In this document: one piece after another, positions 1 to 6,244 of the stretch
Numbering within the stretch: the first letter of the stretch is position 1
Layout of the letters: each line of letters opens with the position of its first letter
NCBI GenBank assembly: GCA_031274335.1
Contig: JAISQG010000186.1
Location: forward strand, 1-9,089
Length of the DNA: 9,089 nucleotides
Direction: 5' to 3'
From: Gracilibacteraceae bacterium
GTDB taxonomy: Bacteria; Bacillota; Desulfitobacteriia; Desulfitobacteriales; Syntrophobotulaceae
Position numbers and translations under genes: made by a program
The notes under the pieces: generated by a model
Told to the model about the DNA's origin: nothing
The model's database searches: none
Seen by the model: only the letters and a program-made list of their open reading frames with translations

Positions 1-1
1 C

Positions 2-415
2 TTGAACCTGCAAGCCTTGGGAACGCTTATCAATATCGACTTGCCGTGGAATCCCACGAGGCTTGAACAGCGCAAAGGACGAATTCAGCGTATCGGACAG
101 TTGGCCGACGCTATCTATATCTATAATATGCGCTATAAGGACTCGGTTGAGGACAAAGTACATCATAAACTGTCCGAGCGGCTTCAGGCAATTTATAGTC
201 TATTCGGTCAAATCCCTGATGTATTAGAAGATGTATGGGTTGCTATGGCGCAACGCGATGAAGAACGCGCAGAACTTGCGATAAGCAGCCTCCCGCAAAA
301 GAACCCGTTTGTCTTAAAATACGAGGAAACCATCCCCGACTGCGGCGATTGGGAGAAGTGTGCAGTGGTGCTTGACAAACAGGACGAATTAAAGGAATTG
401 CGGAAAGGGTGGTAA
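2..415 (+). CDS. SNF2-type helicase, C-terminal fragment (5' end outside window)
   Basis: This is the C-terminal end of a superfamily 2 DNA helicase/ATPase; the reading frame is open at the left edge, so the true start is outside the window. About residues 12-33 of the visible part read DLPWNPTRLEQ followed by RKGRIQRIGQ. This is helicase motif VI of SNF2 proteins (Q..R..RIGQ), which supplies the arginine finger for ATP hydrolysis. The stretch after it (SVEDKVHHKL, LYSLFGQIPDVLEDVW-like) resembles the tail of large helicases with SNF2 and phospholipase-D-like domains that often sit near restriction or other defence genes; that link is recalled family knowledge, not shown here. Codons look more AT-rich than in ylxM/ffh, which would fit an accessory origin. 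It ends 163 bases before ylxM and no clear intrinsic terminator follows it. The helicase call is strong; the subfamily is uncertain. Confidence 0.8.
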   Translation: MNLQALGTLINIDLPWNPTRLEQRKGRIQRIGQLADAIYIYNMRYKDSVEDKVHHKLSERLQAIYSLFGQIPDVLEDVWVAMAQRDEERAELAISSLPQKNPFVLKYEETIPDCGDWEKCAVVLDKQDELKELRKGW

Positions 416-492
416 GCGAGAACAACGCAAAGCGTATCAGTGTCGAGGCCGTGGCCCGTGGCTGAGCATATAAGCAAAAACTTTCCGTCTTC

Positions 493-521
493 TTGACAGA
501 ACCTCTCTGCCGCTGTATACT
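493..521 (+). promoter_or_regulatory. sigma-A promoter of the ylxM-ffh operon
   Basis: TTGACA at 493-498, a 17-base spacer and TATACT at 516-521 make a near-consensus housekeeping promoter; transcription should start near 528. The leader of about 50 bases contains a 6-bp inverted repeat (GTAAAG 528-533, CTTTAC 542-547), which may be fortuitous, and then the ylxM ribosome binding site CCAGGAG at 564-570. The position implies that ylxM, ffh, rpsP and khpA are transcribed from here. Confidence 0.85.
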
Positions 522-578
522 ATGCCTGTAAAGTAAAACTGCTTTACGGAGGCCGGACAATTTCCAGGAGTTGCACTG

Positions 579-944
579 ATGGAAGAAATTGCTCCCCTGG
601 CGTATCTGCATGATTTTTATGGAGCTCTGCTGACGCCGAAACAGCGCGCGGTCTGGGAACTGCATCACGACGAGGATTTGTCCTTGACGGAGATAGCCGC
701 CCAGGAAAAAATGAGCCGCCAGGCAGTGCACGACCTCTTGCGCCGCACGGAAAAGCGCTTGCTGAATTATGAGGAAAAATTGGGTCTCGCCGCGCGTTTT
801 GCCGCGGAAAAAAATAAACTGCTGCGCCTGACGGCACTGCTGGCCGGGGCGGAACGGCGGGACTTCGCCACAGAGGCGGCCTGGCGCAGGCACGGGCGCG
901 CGCTGGCCTGCGCTGAGGAAATGCTGACGGACATATTGCAGTAA
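579..944 (+). CDS. ylxM: YlxM/UPF0122 DNA-binding protein linked to SRP
   Basis: A 121-residue protein of the UPF0122 (YlxM/p13) family, a small helix-turn-helix protein almost always encoded just upstream of ffh in Bacillota and Mollicutes. It is thought to modulate SRP function or expression; in Streptococcus it has been reported to affect SRP GTPase activity. The N-terminal part resembles sigma-70 region 4: LTPKQRAVWELHHDEDLSL leads into the HTH at about residues 35-61 (EIAAQEKMSRQAVHDLLRR). A charged helical C-terminus follows. Length is typical for the family (about 105-120). The ATG is preceded by CCAGGAG with 8-base spacing, which supports the start. It is the first gene of the operon, with a strong promoter upstream, and a perfect hairpin begins at its stop codon. 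Confidence 0.92.
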   Translation: MEEIAPLAYLHDFYGALLTPKQRAVWELHHDEDLSLTEIAAQEKMSRQAVHDLLRRTEKRLLNYEEKLGLAARFAAEKNKLLRLTALLAGAERRDFATEAAWRRHGRALACAEEMLTDILQ

Positions 945-967
945 GGAACTGTCTGCGAACAGTTCCT
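944..967 (+). promoter_or_regulatory. perfect hairpin between ylxM and ffh
   Basis: AGGAACTGT (944-952) and ACAGTTCCT (959-967) are perfect 9-bp complements around a 6-base loop (CTGCGA). The stem starts on the last base of the ylxM stop codon and ends 7 bases before the ffh SD. There is no T-run, so it is not a classical terminator. It may be an mRNA processing or stability element, or an attenuating structure that sets the ylxM:ffh ratio. The structure is seen directly; the function is inferred. Confidence 0.55.
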
Positions 968-985
968 ATGAATCGAGGTGAAACG

Positions 986-2413
986 GTGGCGCTTTTTGAA
1001 GGACTGAGTGACAAGCTGCAGGCAACTTTCAAGCGACTGCGCAGCAAAGGCCGCCTGACGGAAGCCGATGTCAGCGAGGCCATGCGGGAAGTGCGCGTCG
1101 CGCTGCTGGAGGCGGACGTCAGCTTTCAGGTGGTCAAAAATCTCGTGGCTTCGATGAAAGAGCGGGCCGTGGGCGCGGAAGTGCTCGAATCGCTCACCCC
1201 GGGCCAGCACGTCGTTAAAATAGTGCGGGACGAGCTGATCAATCTGCTGGGGCAGACCGAGAGCAAGCTGACCTTTTCCTCGCGCCCGCCGACGGTTTTC
1301 ATGCTTGTCGGGCTGCAGGGCGCCGGCAAAACGACGCATGGCGCCAAGCTCGGCCAGATGATCAAAAAACAGGGCAAACGGCCCTTGCTCGTGGCCTGCG
1401 ATATTTACCGCCCCGCCGCCGTCAAACAGCTGGAGGTGCTCGGCGAACAAATCGGCGTGCCTGTTTTCTCCGCGGAGCAGGCGGATCCCGTGACCATTGC
1501 CCGCACCGCCCTGGAGCACGCCCGCCGGCACGGCAACGACACGGTCATCATCGACACCGCCGGCCGCCTGCACATCAACGAAGAACTCATGTCCGAGCTT
1601 TCGGCCATCAAGGAATGTGCGGCGCCGCAGGAAATCCTGCTGGTCGTGGACGCGATGACCGGGCAGGACGCGGTGAACGCCGCCGACGCCTTTCATGCGC
1701 AATTGGGCCTGACGGGGGTCATCCTGTCCAAACTCGACGGCGACACACGCGGCGGAGCGGCGCTTTCGATCCGCGCCGCCACAGGCTGCCCGATAAAATT
1801 TGCCGGCATGGGCGAAAAAATGGATGCCATAGAGGTGTTCTACCCCGAGCGCATGGTATCCCGCATTTTGGGCATGGGCGACGTGACGACGCTGATTGAA
1901 AAGGCGCAGGAAGCGTTCGACGAAAAGGCGATGAAGGACATGGAGGAAAAAATTCTCCGCTCCGAGCTTTCGCTGGACGATTTCGTGGATCAGGTCAGGC
2001 AATTGCGCAAAATGGGCCCCCTCTCGTCTCTCATGGAGATGATTCCGGGCGTGGGCAAGCAGATGAAAGATGTGCAAATAGATGAGCGCCAGATTGTCAA
2101 AGTCGAAGCGATGATCTCCTCCATGACGCCGGAAGAAAGGCGAAAACCAGCCATTATCAAGGACTCGCGCAAAAGGCGCGTCGCGCGCGGCAGCGGCGTT
2201 TCGGTGCAGGATGTCGGCCGCTTGCTCAAGCAATACGAAGAAACGAAAAAAATGATGAAGCAGTTCACCAGCGCGCAGGGCGTGGGCAGAATCGCCAAAA
2301 ACACTCAGCCGGAAAAAGCCGACGCGGGAGAAACAGCTTCCGCCAAGCCGTTCAGCATGAGCATGAGCAGCGATTACAGCCACAAAAAAGGCAAAAAAAA
2401 GAAAAAAAGGTAA
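986..2413 (+). CDS. ffh: signal recognition particle GTPase Ffh (SRP54)
   Basis: Ffh binds 4.5S/6S SRP RNA and signal sequences of nascent membrane and secreted proteins, then docks with FtsY to deliver ribosomes to the Sec translocon. All domains are present: the helical N domain (residues 1 to about 95, FEGLSDKLQ start), the G domain with P-loop GLQGAGKTT (109-117), DTAGR (190-194) and SKLDGDTRGG (248-257), and the Met-rich M domain (about 300-430) with the RNA-binding RKRRVARGSG segment. I chose the GTG at 986, giving 475 residues and MALFEGLSDKL, the usual family start. GAGGTG at 975-980 is correctly spaced from it, whereas the upstream in-frame ATG at 968 has no SD and lies against the hairpin. 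The C-terminus ends in a lysine run encoded by A-tracts (2384-2408). The residue after the P-loop is His where Thr or Ser is common, probably harmless. Confidence 0.97.
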   Translation: MALFEGLSDKLQATFKRLRSKGRLTEADVSEAMREVRVALLEADVSFQVVKNLVASMKERAVGAEVLESLTPGQHVVKIVRDELINLLGQTESKLTFSSRPPTVFMLVGLQGAGKTTHGAKLGQMIKKQGKRPLLVACDIYRPAAVKQLEVLGEQIGVPVFSAEQADPVTIARTALEHARRHGNDTVIIDTAGRLHINEELMSELSAIKECAAPQEILLVVDAMTGQDAVNAADAFHAQLGLTGVILSKLDGDTRGGAALSIRAATGCPIKFAGMGEKMDAIEVFYPERMVSRILGMGDVTTLIEKAQEAFDEKAMKDMEEKILRSELSLDDFVDQVRQLRKMGPLSSLMEMIPGVGKQMKDVQIDERQIVKVEAMISSMTPEERRKPAIIKDSRKRRVARGSGVSVQDVGRLLKQYEETKKMMKQFTSAQGVGRIAKNTQPEKADAGETASAKPFSMSMSSDYSHKKGKKKKKR

Positions 2414-2432
2414 TATTTTCAGGCATTCTATG

Positions 2433-2443
2433 AAAGGAGGTGA
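2433..2443 (+). promoter_or_regulatory. perfect Shine-Dalgarno for rpsP
   Basis: AAAGGAGGTGA is fully complementary to the 3' end of 16S rRNA and lies 6 bases before a TTG codon at 2450. It decides the non-ATG start of rpsP. An in-frame ATG inside the gene would remove the conserved N-terminus. Confidence 0.85.
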
Positions 2444-2449
2444 GACTAA

Positions 2450-2752
2450 TTGGCGACAAAAATCCGTATGCGGCGGATGGGGGCGAAGAAAAACCCTTTC
2501 TACCGCTTGGTGGTATGCGATTCGGCCGGCCGGCGCGACGGCAAGCCCATAGAGGAAATCGGCTACTATGACCCGACCCGGAACCCGCAGGAAGTCAAAA
2601 TTGACGAAACCCGCGCGCTTCACTGGCTGAAGGAGGGGGCGCAACCCTCAGACACCGTGAAATCCATTTTCCGGCGGGCCGGGGTGATGCAGAAATTCGC
2701 GGAAGCGAAGAACAGCGGCGAAGGAGGTGACTCCTGTGAAATCAGTGGTTGA
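2450..2752 (+). CDS. rpsP: 30S ribosomal protein S16
   Basis: Ribosomal protein S16, a small-subunit protein that binds 16S rRNA and stabilises 30S assembly. The N-terminal signature is clear: [19 protein letters not shown], then [20 protein letters not shown], which matches the conserved S16 fold region. Translation starts at TTG behind a perfect SD. At 100 residues it is a little longer than usual (80-90). The extra tail (about the last 12 residues, [11 protein letters not shown]) is encoded by bases that also carry the khpA ribosome binding site and first codons, so the tail is a by-product of the overlap. The distance from ffh is 36 bases with no terminator, which fits one operon. The neighbourhood ffh-rpsP-khpA is the conserved Bacillota arrangement. 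Confidence 0.97.
   Translation: MATKIRMRRMGAKKNPFYRLVVCDSAGRRDGKPIEEIGYYDPTRNPQEVKIDETRALHWLKEGAQPSDTVKSIFRRAGVMQKFAEAKNSGEGGDSCEISG
2722..2735 (+). promoter_or_regulatory. SD-sequestering mini-hairpin at the khpA start
   Basis: AGGAG (2722-2726) pairs perfectly with CTCCT (2731-2735) around GTGA, a GNRA-type tetraloop, placing the khpA Shine-Dalgarno in a stem immediately before the GTG start at 2736. It lies inside the 3' end of rpsP, so ribosomes finishing rpsP would melt it. This suggests translational coupling of khpA to rpsP. The pairing is seen; the regulatory role is inferred. Confidence 0.45.
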
Positions 2753-2963
2753 GGTTCTGGCCAAAGCCTTGGTAGAGAACCCGGATCAGGTTACGGTGGA
2801 AGAAGACGCGAGCGAAAGAACCATCCATCTGAAACTTACGGTCGCCCAGGAGGACGTGGGCAAGGTCATCGGCAAGCAGGGCCGGATTGCCAACGCGATG
2901 CGCACAATCATCAAAGCGGCCGCCGTAAAGGACGGCCGCAGAGTAATCATGGATATCGAGTGA
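2736..2963 (+). CDS. khpA: KH-domain RNA-binding protein KhpA (YlqC)
   Basis: A 75-residue single KH-domain protein. KhpA works with KhpB (EloR/Jag) as an RNA-binding complex linked to sRNA/mRNA control and to cell elongation in Gram-positive bacteria. The KH signature GKVIGKQGR, carrying the GxxG loop that contacts RNA, is at about residues 46-54, followed by the helix [13 protein letters not shown] and the final strand RRVIMDIE. I chose the GTG at 2736, which gives the family-typical [23 protein letters not shown] nine bases earlier would lie inside the SD AAGGAGGTGA (2721-2730). The gene overlaps the end of rpsP by 17 bases. Downstream, only 24 bases separate it from the convergent peptidase gene, and no intrinsic terminator is visible there. 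rimM, trmD and rplS, which often follow, are not in the window. Confidence 0.93.
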   Translation: MKSVVEVLAKALVENPDQVTVEEDASERTIHLKLTVAQEDVGKVIGKQGRIANAMRTIIKAAAVKDGRRVIMDIE

Positions 2964-2987
2964 GAGCTTAGTATCCGCCCCTCTCCA

Positions 2988-4082
2988 TCAATAAACCAGC
3001 AGCTCCCGCGGAAAAGCGTGCAGCGTCTTACGCCCGCCCGCCGTCATGGCCACCAGGTTTTCTATCCGCACCCCGAAACGGCCGGGCAGATAGATGCCTG
3101 GCTCAATGGAAAAGACCAGGCCAGGCGCGAGCGGCGTTTTTTCTCCGGCCATGACCGAAGCTCCTTCATGCACGTCCAGTCCGATGCCATGGCCGGTGCG
3201 ATGCGTAAAAGCGGCGCCGTATCCCCGCGCGGCGATGTATTCCCCGGCCGCTATGTCAATATCTTCCAGCAAATTGCCGGGCCGCGCCGCTTCCTCCGCC
3301 GCCAGATGCGCCCCCAAAACAATGGCGTAAACAGCCCGGAACTCCTCATCCGGCGGCCCGAAATGCACAGTCCTCGTCATATCCGTGTAATAACCTTCAT
3401 GCGAGCCGACAAAATCTATGAGCAAACAGCTTCCGTCCGCGATGAGGGCGTTCCCGGTCTTGTGGTGCGGCACGGCGGCTCCCGGGCCGGCCGCGGCGTG
3501 AATATCGGGGTTCTCCAGTCCGCGGCGTCGCATTTCCCGCGCCAGTTCTCCGGCAAACTCGTATTCCGCCCGGCCGATCCACTCCCGCCCCGGCGCCAGG
3601 GCAGCCCGGAGCGCCTCATCCGCGGCCCGGCTGCCCGCGGCGATGGCCCTGATTTCTTCCTCGTCCTTGTACTGCCTGAGAGGCCGGGTCAAAAAACCGG
3701 CCGGCCGGAGGGCCGCTCCGAGGCGGGAGGCGATGGTGAGGGCAAAAACGCTCGGCATCGTGTCGGACACGGCAATTTGGGCGGCTCCGCCGCGCCGCCT
3801 TATTTCATCCCGCAGGGTGTCATAGGGGTCTTCTCCGTCACGCCAGAAAACGAGTGCGGGGACAGGCAGATCCTTTACCTGTTCCCGGTAAAGTTCATTG
3901 GCGAGAAGGAAAGCCTCACCGGCGCCCAAGGCCAGAACCAGCAGACGCTCGTCGCCGGGGATGCCGTAGCCGGTCAGATAAGCGAGATCAGAGCCGGGGC
4001 TGATCAGGCAGAGATCGACACCGCTTGGCGCCAAGGCGGAGCGGACGGCGCCCATGCGCCTGAGATACGTTTCCGGCTTCAT
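2988..4082 (-). CDS. M24 family metallopeptidase (Xaa-Pro aminopeptidase/dipeptidase type)
   Basis: A 364-residue cytoplasmic metallopeptidase of the pita-bread fold, predicted to remove N-terminal residues before proline or to cleave Xaa-Pro dipeptides. It has an N-terminal creatinase-like domain (residues 1 to about 135) and a C-terminal catalytic domain. The five expected metal ligands are visible: Asp223 and Asp234 (in DFVGSHEGYYTDMTRT), His298 (in TGHGIGLDVHEG), Glu327 (in FSIEPGIYLPG) and Glu341 (in VRIENL). His207 and His305 fit the substrate-site histidines. Length is typical of Bacillota PepQ/YpdF/YqhT proteins (about 350-365). The ATG is preceded by AAAGGA (4090-4095) with 7-base spacing and GGAGG just upstream. 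It lies 44 bases after the lipoprotein stop on the same strand, so the two are probably cotranscribed. In other Bacillota a similar peptidase often sits beside efp; that is not seen here. Confidence 0.93.
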   Translation of the reverse strand: MKPETYLRRMGAVRSALAPSGVDLCLISPGSDLAYLTGYGIPGDERLLVLALGAGEAFLLANELYREQVKDLPVPALVFWRDGEDPYDTLRDEIRRRGGAAQIAVSDTMPSVFALTIASRLGAALRPAGFLTRPLRQYKDEEEIRAIAAGSRAADEALRAALAPGREWIGRAEYEFAGELAREMRRRGLENPDIHAAAGPGAAVPHHKTGNALIADGSCLLIDFVGSHEGYYTDMTRTVHFGPPDEEFRAVYAIVLGAHLAAEEAARPGNLLEDIDIAAGEYIAARGYGAAFTHRTGHGIGLDVHEGASVMAGEKTPLAPGLVFSIEPGIYLPGRFGVRIENLVAMTAGGRKTLHAFPRELLVY

Positions 4083-4126
4083 AATATAATCCTTTCCTCC
4101 CGCAAAATTATCCTAATAAAGTCGTA

Positions 4127-5893
4127 TCACTCCAGATCGAGCAGATAATAATAAGTGTCGCCCTCGTAATCATCATACCAGACTTCTACATACTCAATCC
4201 GCGCTTCTTTCACCGTGTCCGGCACTTCGAACACCAGGAGGCCGGAGATGGAATCCCCCGCGCCGACAGTCTCGTCGTCTGGGTACAGGCCATCGATTCC
4301 CGACGGCGCATAAGACTCGACCCTAACCTCGCCGTCGCTGCCTTCATAAACCAGTTCGAAATCATAATTGCCTAAAGGCACTGATTCATCCGTCACATTA
4401 AGCGAACTGGCCTCCGCCGCCACATATTTGTAGCCGGGCGGCGGGGTGGAATCGCCTATTTTTGTTTGCAGATCATAGGAAGTGACCGTCCAGGCAAAAA
4501 ACTGGTTTGTAAGCGTTTCTCCTATTTCCGCCGTATACTCGCCGCCGCTTGGCCGGTCGTCCACAACATCGTCATCATAATACTCGTCGTCGTAATAATC
4601 TTCCCAGTCGTACTCATCGTCGTAATCATACTCGTCGTCGTAATAATCGTCCCAATAGTAACCGTCGTCGTAATAATCATTCCAGTCAAGTCCATCCCAT
4701 CTGTACTGCAAGCGGTTTGGGCCGTAGCTGAAAAAATCCGCGAAATATTCCGTGTCCGCCGAATCGACGACTTCCGCCGCCGCCGGCGCTTCCAGCGCCA
4801 GTTCGCTCAGCCGCGTCGCCTGCTCGTTCAAGGTGAAATGAATGGAATTATTGCCGTAATCCTCATATTCCGTGACAAAAGTCGTGTTTTCCGTATTCAG
4901 GTTGAGCAGAAAATCGTATTTCCATTCAAAGCCCCCGCTGTTTTTGCGCAGCGCGATCTCCAAGTAACTGCCGCCGAGCAGCTTGGCGATATCCGGAAAG
5001 TTTATCGCCTGCACGGCGATGTAAAGCTGGTTTTCGTATTCCGCCCGGTTTTCGCTTATTTCGTCAAACCAGTCTTTGACCTCTTTCTCGGCCGCGTTTC
5101 TGTCGGCGGCGGTCATTTCAAGCGCATCCAGCTGCTCCACCGTCAAGCCGTGGATAAATTCCGCCGTGTATTCGCTGATTTCGCTCAAATGCTCAAAAGC
5201 GTAAGCGCCCAACGCCTCGATATAGGGCGCCGTCTGCTCGTAAGTAATCCGAAATTCCATCCCGCCGTTGATTTTTTGGGTCAGGCCGCTGTCAAACCCG
5301 GCAAAAGGCCCGTTTTCCAAGCCATAGAGAAAATCGGCCGCCAACGAGTACAGGATGCCCTGCGCGCGGTAATATTCATCCGAGGACAGAGCGGCAAACA
5401 TCTCCGCCATCACTTCGTCCACCGGGAAGGAAATCCAATTTTTCCCCTGAAGGTCGGCCTCCACCGCCGTGACAAAATCCTCGTTCAAATCCCGCAGCCA
5501 TTCCAGTAGCCCCGTTATGTCCGCGTAAAACATTTCGCCGGGCGTGTCAAGCATAAAAGCCATGAGAGGCTTTTCCGCGCCGTCCTCGCGGTAGCTGACC
5601 GCGATGTCAAACACCATGTCGTTGGTGTTGACCTTTCCTTTGACAGAAAAGTCACGCAAAATCTCCAGCACCTTCTCCAGCGCGGGCCGGTCTTCCGCGT
5701 CCACCTCCGCCAGCAGTTCCTTCGACAGAGACAAATCCAGGCTGATGTCCTCGTTCAGCTCGAAAATCCTCATTTCGCTGAAATCCCTGTTCAAAGAAAT
5801 GAGCGTCGCCGTTTCGCCGCAGCCGGCCACGCTGAAGGCAAAGGCTAACACCATAAACAACACGAACAGTCTTTTCCCCGCGGTCTTTTTCAT
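4127..5893 (-). CDS. large lipoprotein with Tyr/Asp-rich repeat and DUF4352-like C-terminus
   Basis: A predicted 588-residue surface lipoprotein of unknown function. The start at 5893 is preferred because GGAGGA (5901-5906) lies 7 bases upstream and the product then begins with a lipoprotein signal: MKKTAGKRLF, a hydrophobic stretch (VLFMVLAFAF) and lipobox VAGC with Cys25 as the lipidated residue. The open frame continues upstream but encodes no plausible N-terminus. Residues 26 to about 395 form a predicted extracytoplasmic region with no family I recognise; it is rich in acidic and aromatic residues and has alternating helices and strands. Residues about 402-448 are an extreme Tyr/Asp/Trp/Glu low-complexity tract (units like DWEDYYDDEY). 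The last roughly 130 residues (GYKYVAAEAS, NYDFELVYEG, GLLVFEVPD) resemble DUF4352/telokin-like Ig folds common at the end of Bacillota lipoproteins. It may bind a ligand, metal or cell-wall polymer, but this is speculative. Confidence 0.88.
   Translation of the reverse strand: MKKTAGKRLFVLFMVLAFAFSVAGCGETATLISLNRDFSEMRIFELNEDISLDLSLSKELLAEVDAEDRPALEKVLEILRDFSVKGKVNTNDMVFDIAVSYREDGAEKPLMAFMLDTPGEMFYADITGLLEWLRDLNEDFVTAVEADLQGKNWISFPVDEVMAEMFAALSSDEYYRAQGILYSLAADFLYGLENGPFAGFDSGLTQKINGGMEFRITYEQTAPYIEALGAYAFEHLSEISEYTAEFIHGLTVEQLDALEMTAADRNAAEKEVKDWFDEISENRAEYENQLYIAVQAINFPDIAKLLGGSYLEIALRKNSGGFEWKYDFLLNLNTENTTFVTEYEDYGNNSIHFTLNEQATRLSELALEAPAAAEVVDSADTEYFADFFSYGPNRLQYRWDGLDWNDYYDDGYYWDDYYDDEYDYDDEYDWEDYYDDEYYDDDVVDDRPSGGEYTAEIGETLTNQFFAWTVTSYDLQTKIGDSTPPPGYKYVAAEASSLNVTDESVPLGNYDFELVYEGSDGEVRVESYAPSGIDGLYPDDETVGAGDSISGLLVFEVPDTVKEARIEYVEVWYDDYEGDTYYYLLDLE
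4582..4689 (-). repeat. in-frame imperfect 30-bp tandem repeat in the lipoprotein gene
   Basis: Four imperfect units lie end to end: 4582-4611 (30 bases), 4612-4629 (a shortened 18-base unit), 4630-4659 (30) and 4660-4689 (30). Each shares the core CGTCGTAATAATC on the plus strand or a close variant. All unit lengths are multiples of three, so copy-number changes would keep the reading frame. They encode the ten-residue module DWEDYYDDEY and variants. Degenerate related sequence continues to about 4560. Confidence 0.75.
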
Positions 5894-5976
5894 TCTGCTG
5901 TCCTCCTCAATAATTATAGGCGATCTCGCGCAAATACCCGGCGCAAACAGCGTTCGCTTCCGCAATTCACGGGAAT

Positions 5977-6005
5977 ATTTTACCATAGGCCGGAACTTAA
6001 CGCAA
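5977..6005 (-). promoter_or_regulatory. probable sigma-A promoter of the lipoprotein-peptidase operon
   Basis: Read on the minus strand, TTGCGT (6005-6000), a 17-base spacer and TAAAAT (5982-5977) preceded by TGG (an extended -10) form a reasonable promoter. Transcription would start near 5970 and leave a leader of about 77 bases before the ATG at 5893. The IS end lies about 80 bases upstream, so the core promoter is intact but any upstream activator site was displaced. Confidence 0.55.
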
Positions 6006-6074
6006 TAGGCAAGAATCTGAACAGGGTGGCAGCGGCAAAACCAGGCAAAATAAGGCGAAGGAGGCCGGAAATGA

Positions 6075-6083
6075 TGAAAGGAT
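6075..6083. repeat. 9-bp target site duplication, left copy
   Basis: TGAAAGGAT abuts the left IS terminus at 6084 and is repeated exactly at 8089-8097, right after the other terminus. A perfect 9-bp duplication is the expected scar of DDE transposition. Confidence 0.9.
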
Positions 6084-6108
6084 GGGTGCATGACAAATTT
6101 GTGAGCGG
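6084..6108 (+). repeat. terminal inverted repeat, transposase-distal end
   Basis: Begins GGGTGCATG and matches the reverse complement of 8064-8088 at 18 of 25 positions, including the first nine. It is the end downstream of the transposase gene. Confidence 0.85.
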
Positions 6109-6120
6109 CATGCCAAGAAC

Positions 6121-6143
6121 AAAAAATACTAACGCCATCGTTA
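6121..6143 (-). terminator. possible terminator after the transposase gene
   Basis: On the minus strand TAACG (6143-6139), loop ATGG and CGTTA (6134-6130) form a short stem followed by GTA and six T (6126-6121). It lies about 100 bases past the transposase stop and inside the IS. The stem is only 5 bp, so it is a weak candidate. Confidence 0.35.
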
Positions 6144-6244
6144 TCCCGCCCCTGATATCAAGTTCACCGAAAGAAGCCCCATTCAGAGAATGTATTTTTC
6201 TTTTTTGTTTAGCACTGCGGAACGTAGAACTGAGCAAAGAGAGC

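Noticed and set aside
416..492. Intrinsic terminator after the helicase gene
   Set aside because: GC-rich words (GGCCGTGGCCCGTGGC) do not form a good stem and no T-run follows; nothing convincing in this gap.
968..985. ATG at 968 as the ffh start
   Set aside because: No ribosome binding site; it adjoins the hairpin, and the added residues are absent from typical Ffh N-termini, whereas GTG 986 has GAGGTG at correct spacing.
767..2644. Long open frame (625 codons) on the minus strand opposite ylxM, ffh and rpsP
   Set aside because: It is a shadow of GC-rich codon usage; its product is low-complexity His/Arg/Phe-rich and matches no family, and ffh on the other strand is certain.
2916..2939. 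Perfect 7-bp inverted repeat (GCGGCCG/CGGCCGC) near the end of khpA as a terminator
   Set aside because: It lies within the coding region, before the stop, and has no T-run; probably codon-driven.
3018..4148. 376-codon plus-strand frame opposite the M24 peptidase
   Set aside because: The peptidase has all its metal ligands; the opposite product is Arg/Gly/Pro-rich with no recognisable domain or good start signal.
4582..4689. Repeats considered as a CRISPR array
   Set aside because: Units are contiguous, imperfect, without unique spacers, and lie in frame inside a lipoprotein gene.
4466..5509. 347-codon plus-strand frame with very hydrophobic Val/Ile repeats
   Set aside because: The hydrophobic repeats are the antisense reading of the Tyr/Asp tract, so apparent membrane segments are an artefact; there is no ribosome binding site.
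5913..5918. Consensus TATAAT (minus strand) just before the lipoprotein gene as its promoter
   Set aside because: No -35 at suitable distance, and the start site would fall in the ribosome binding site; the promoter at 5977-6005 is better.
5894..6091. N-terminal extension of the lipoprotein frame to 6091
   Set aside because: It would run through its own promoter into the target duplication and IS end and bury the signal peptide; the 5893 start has a good ribosome binding site and lipobox.
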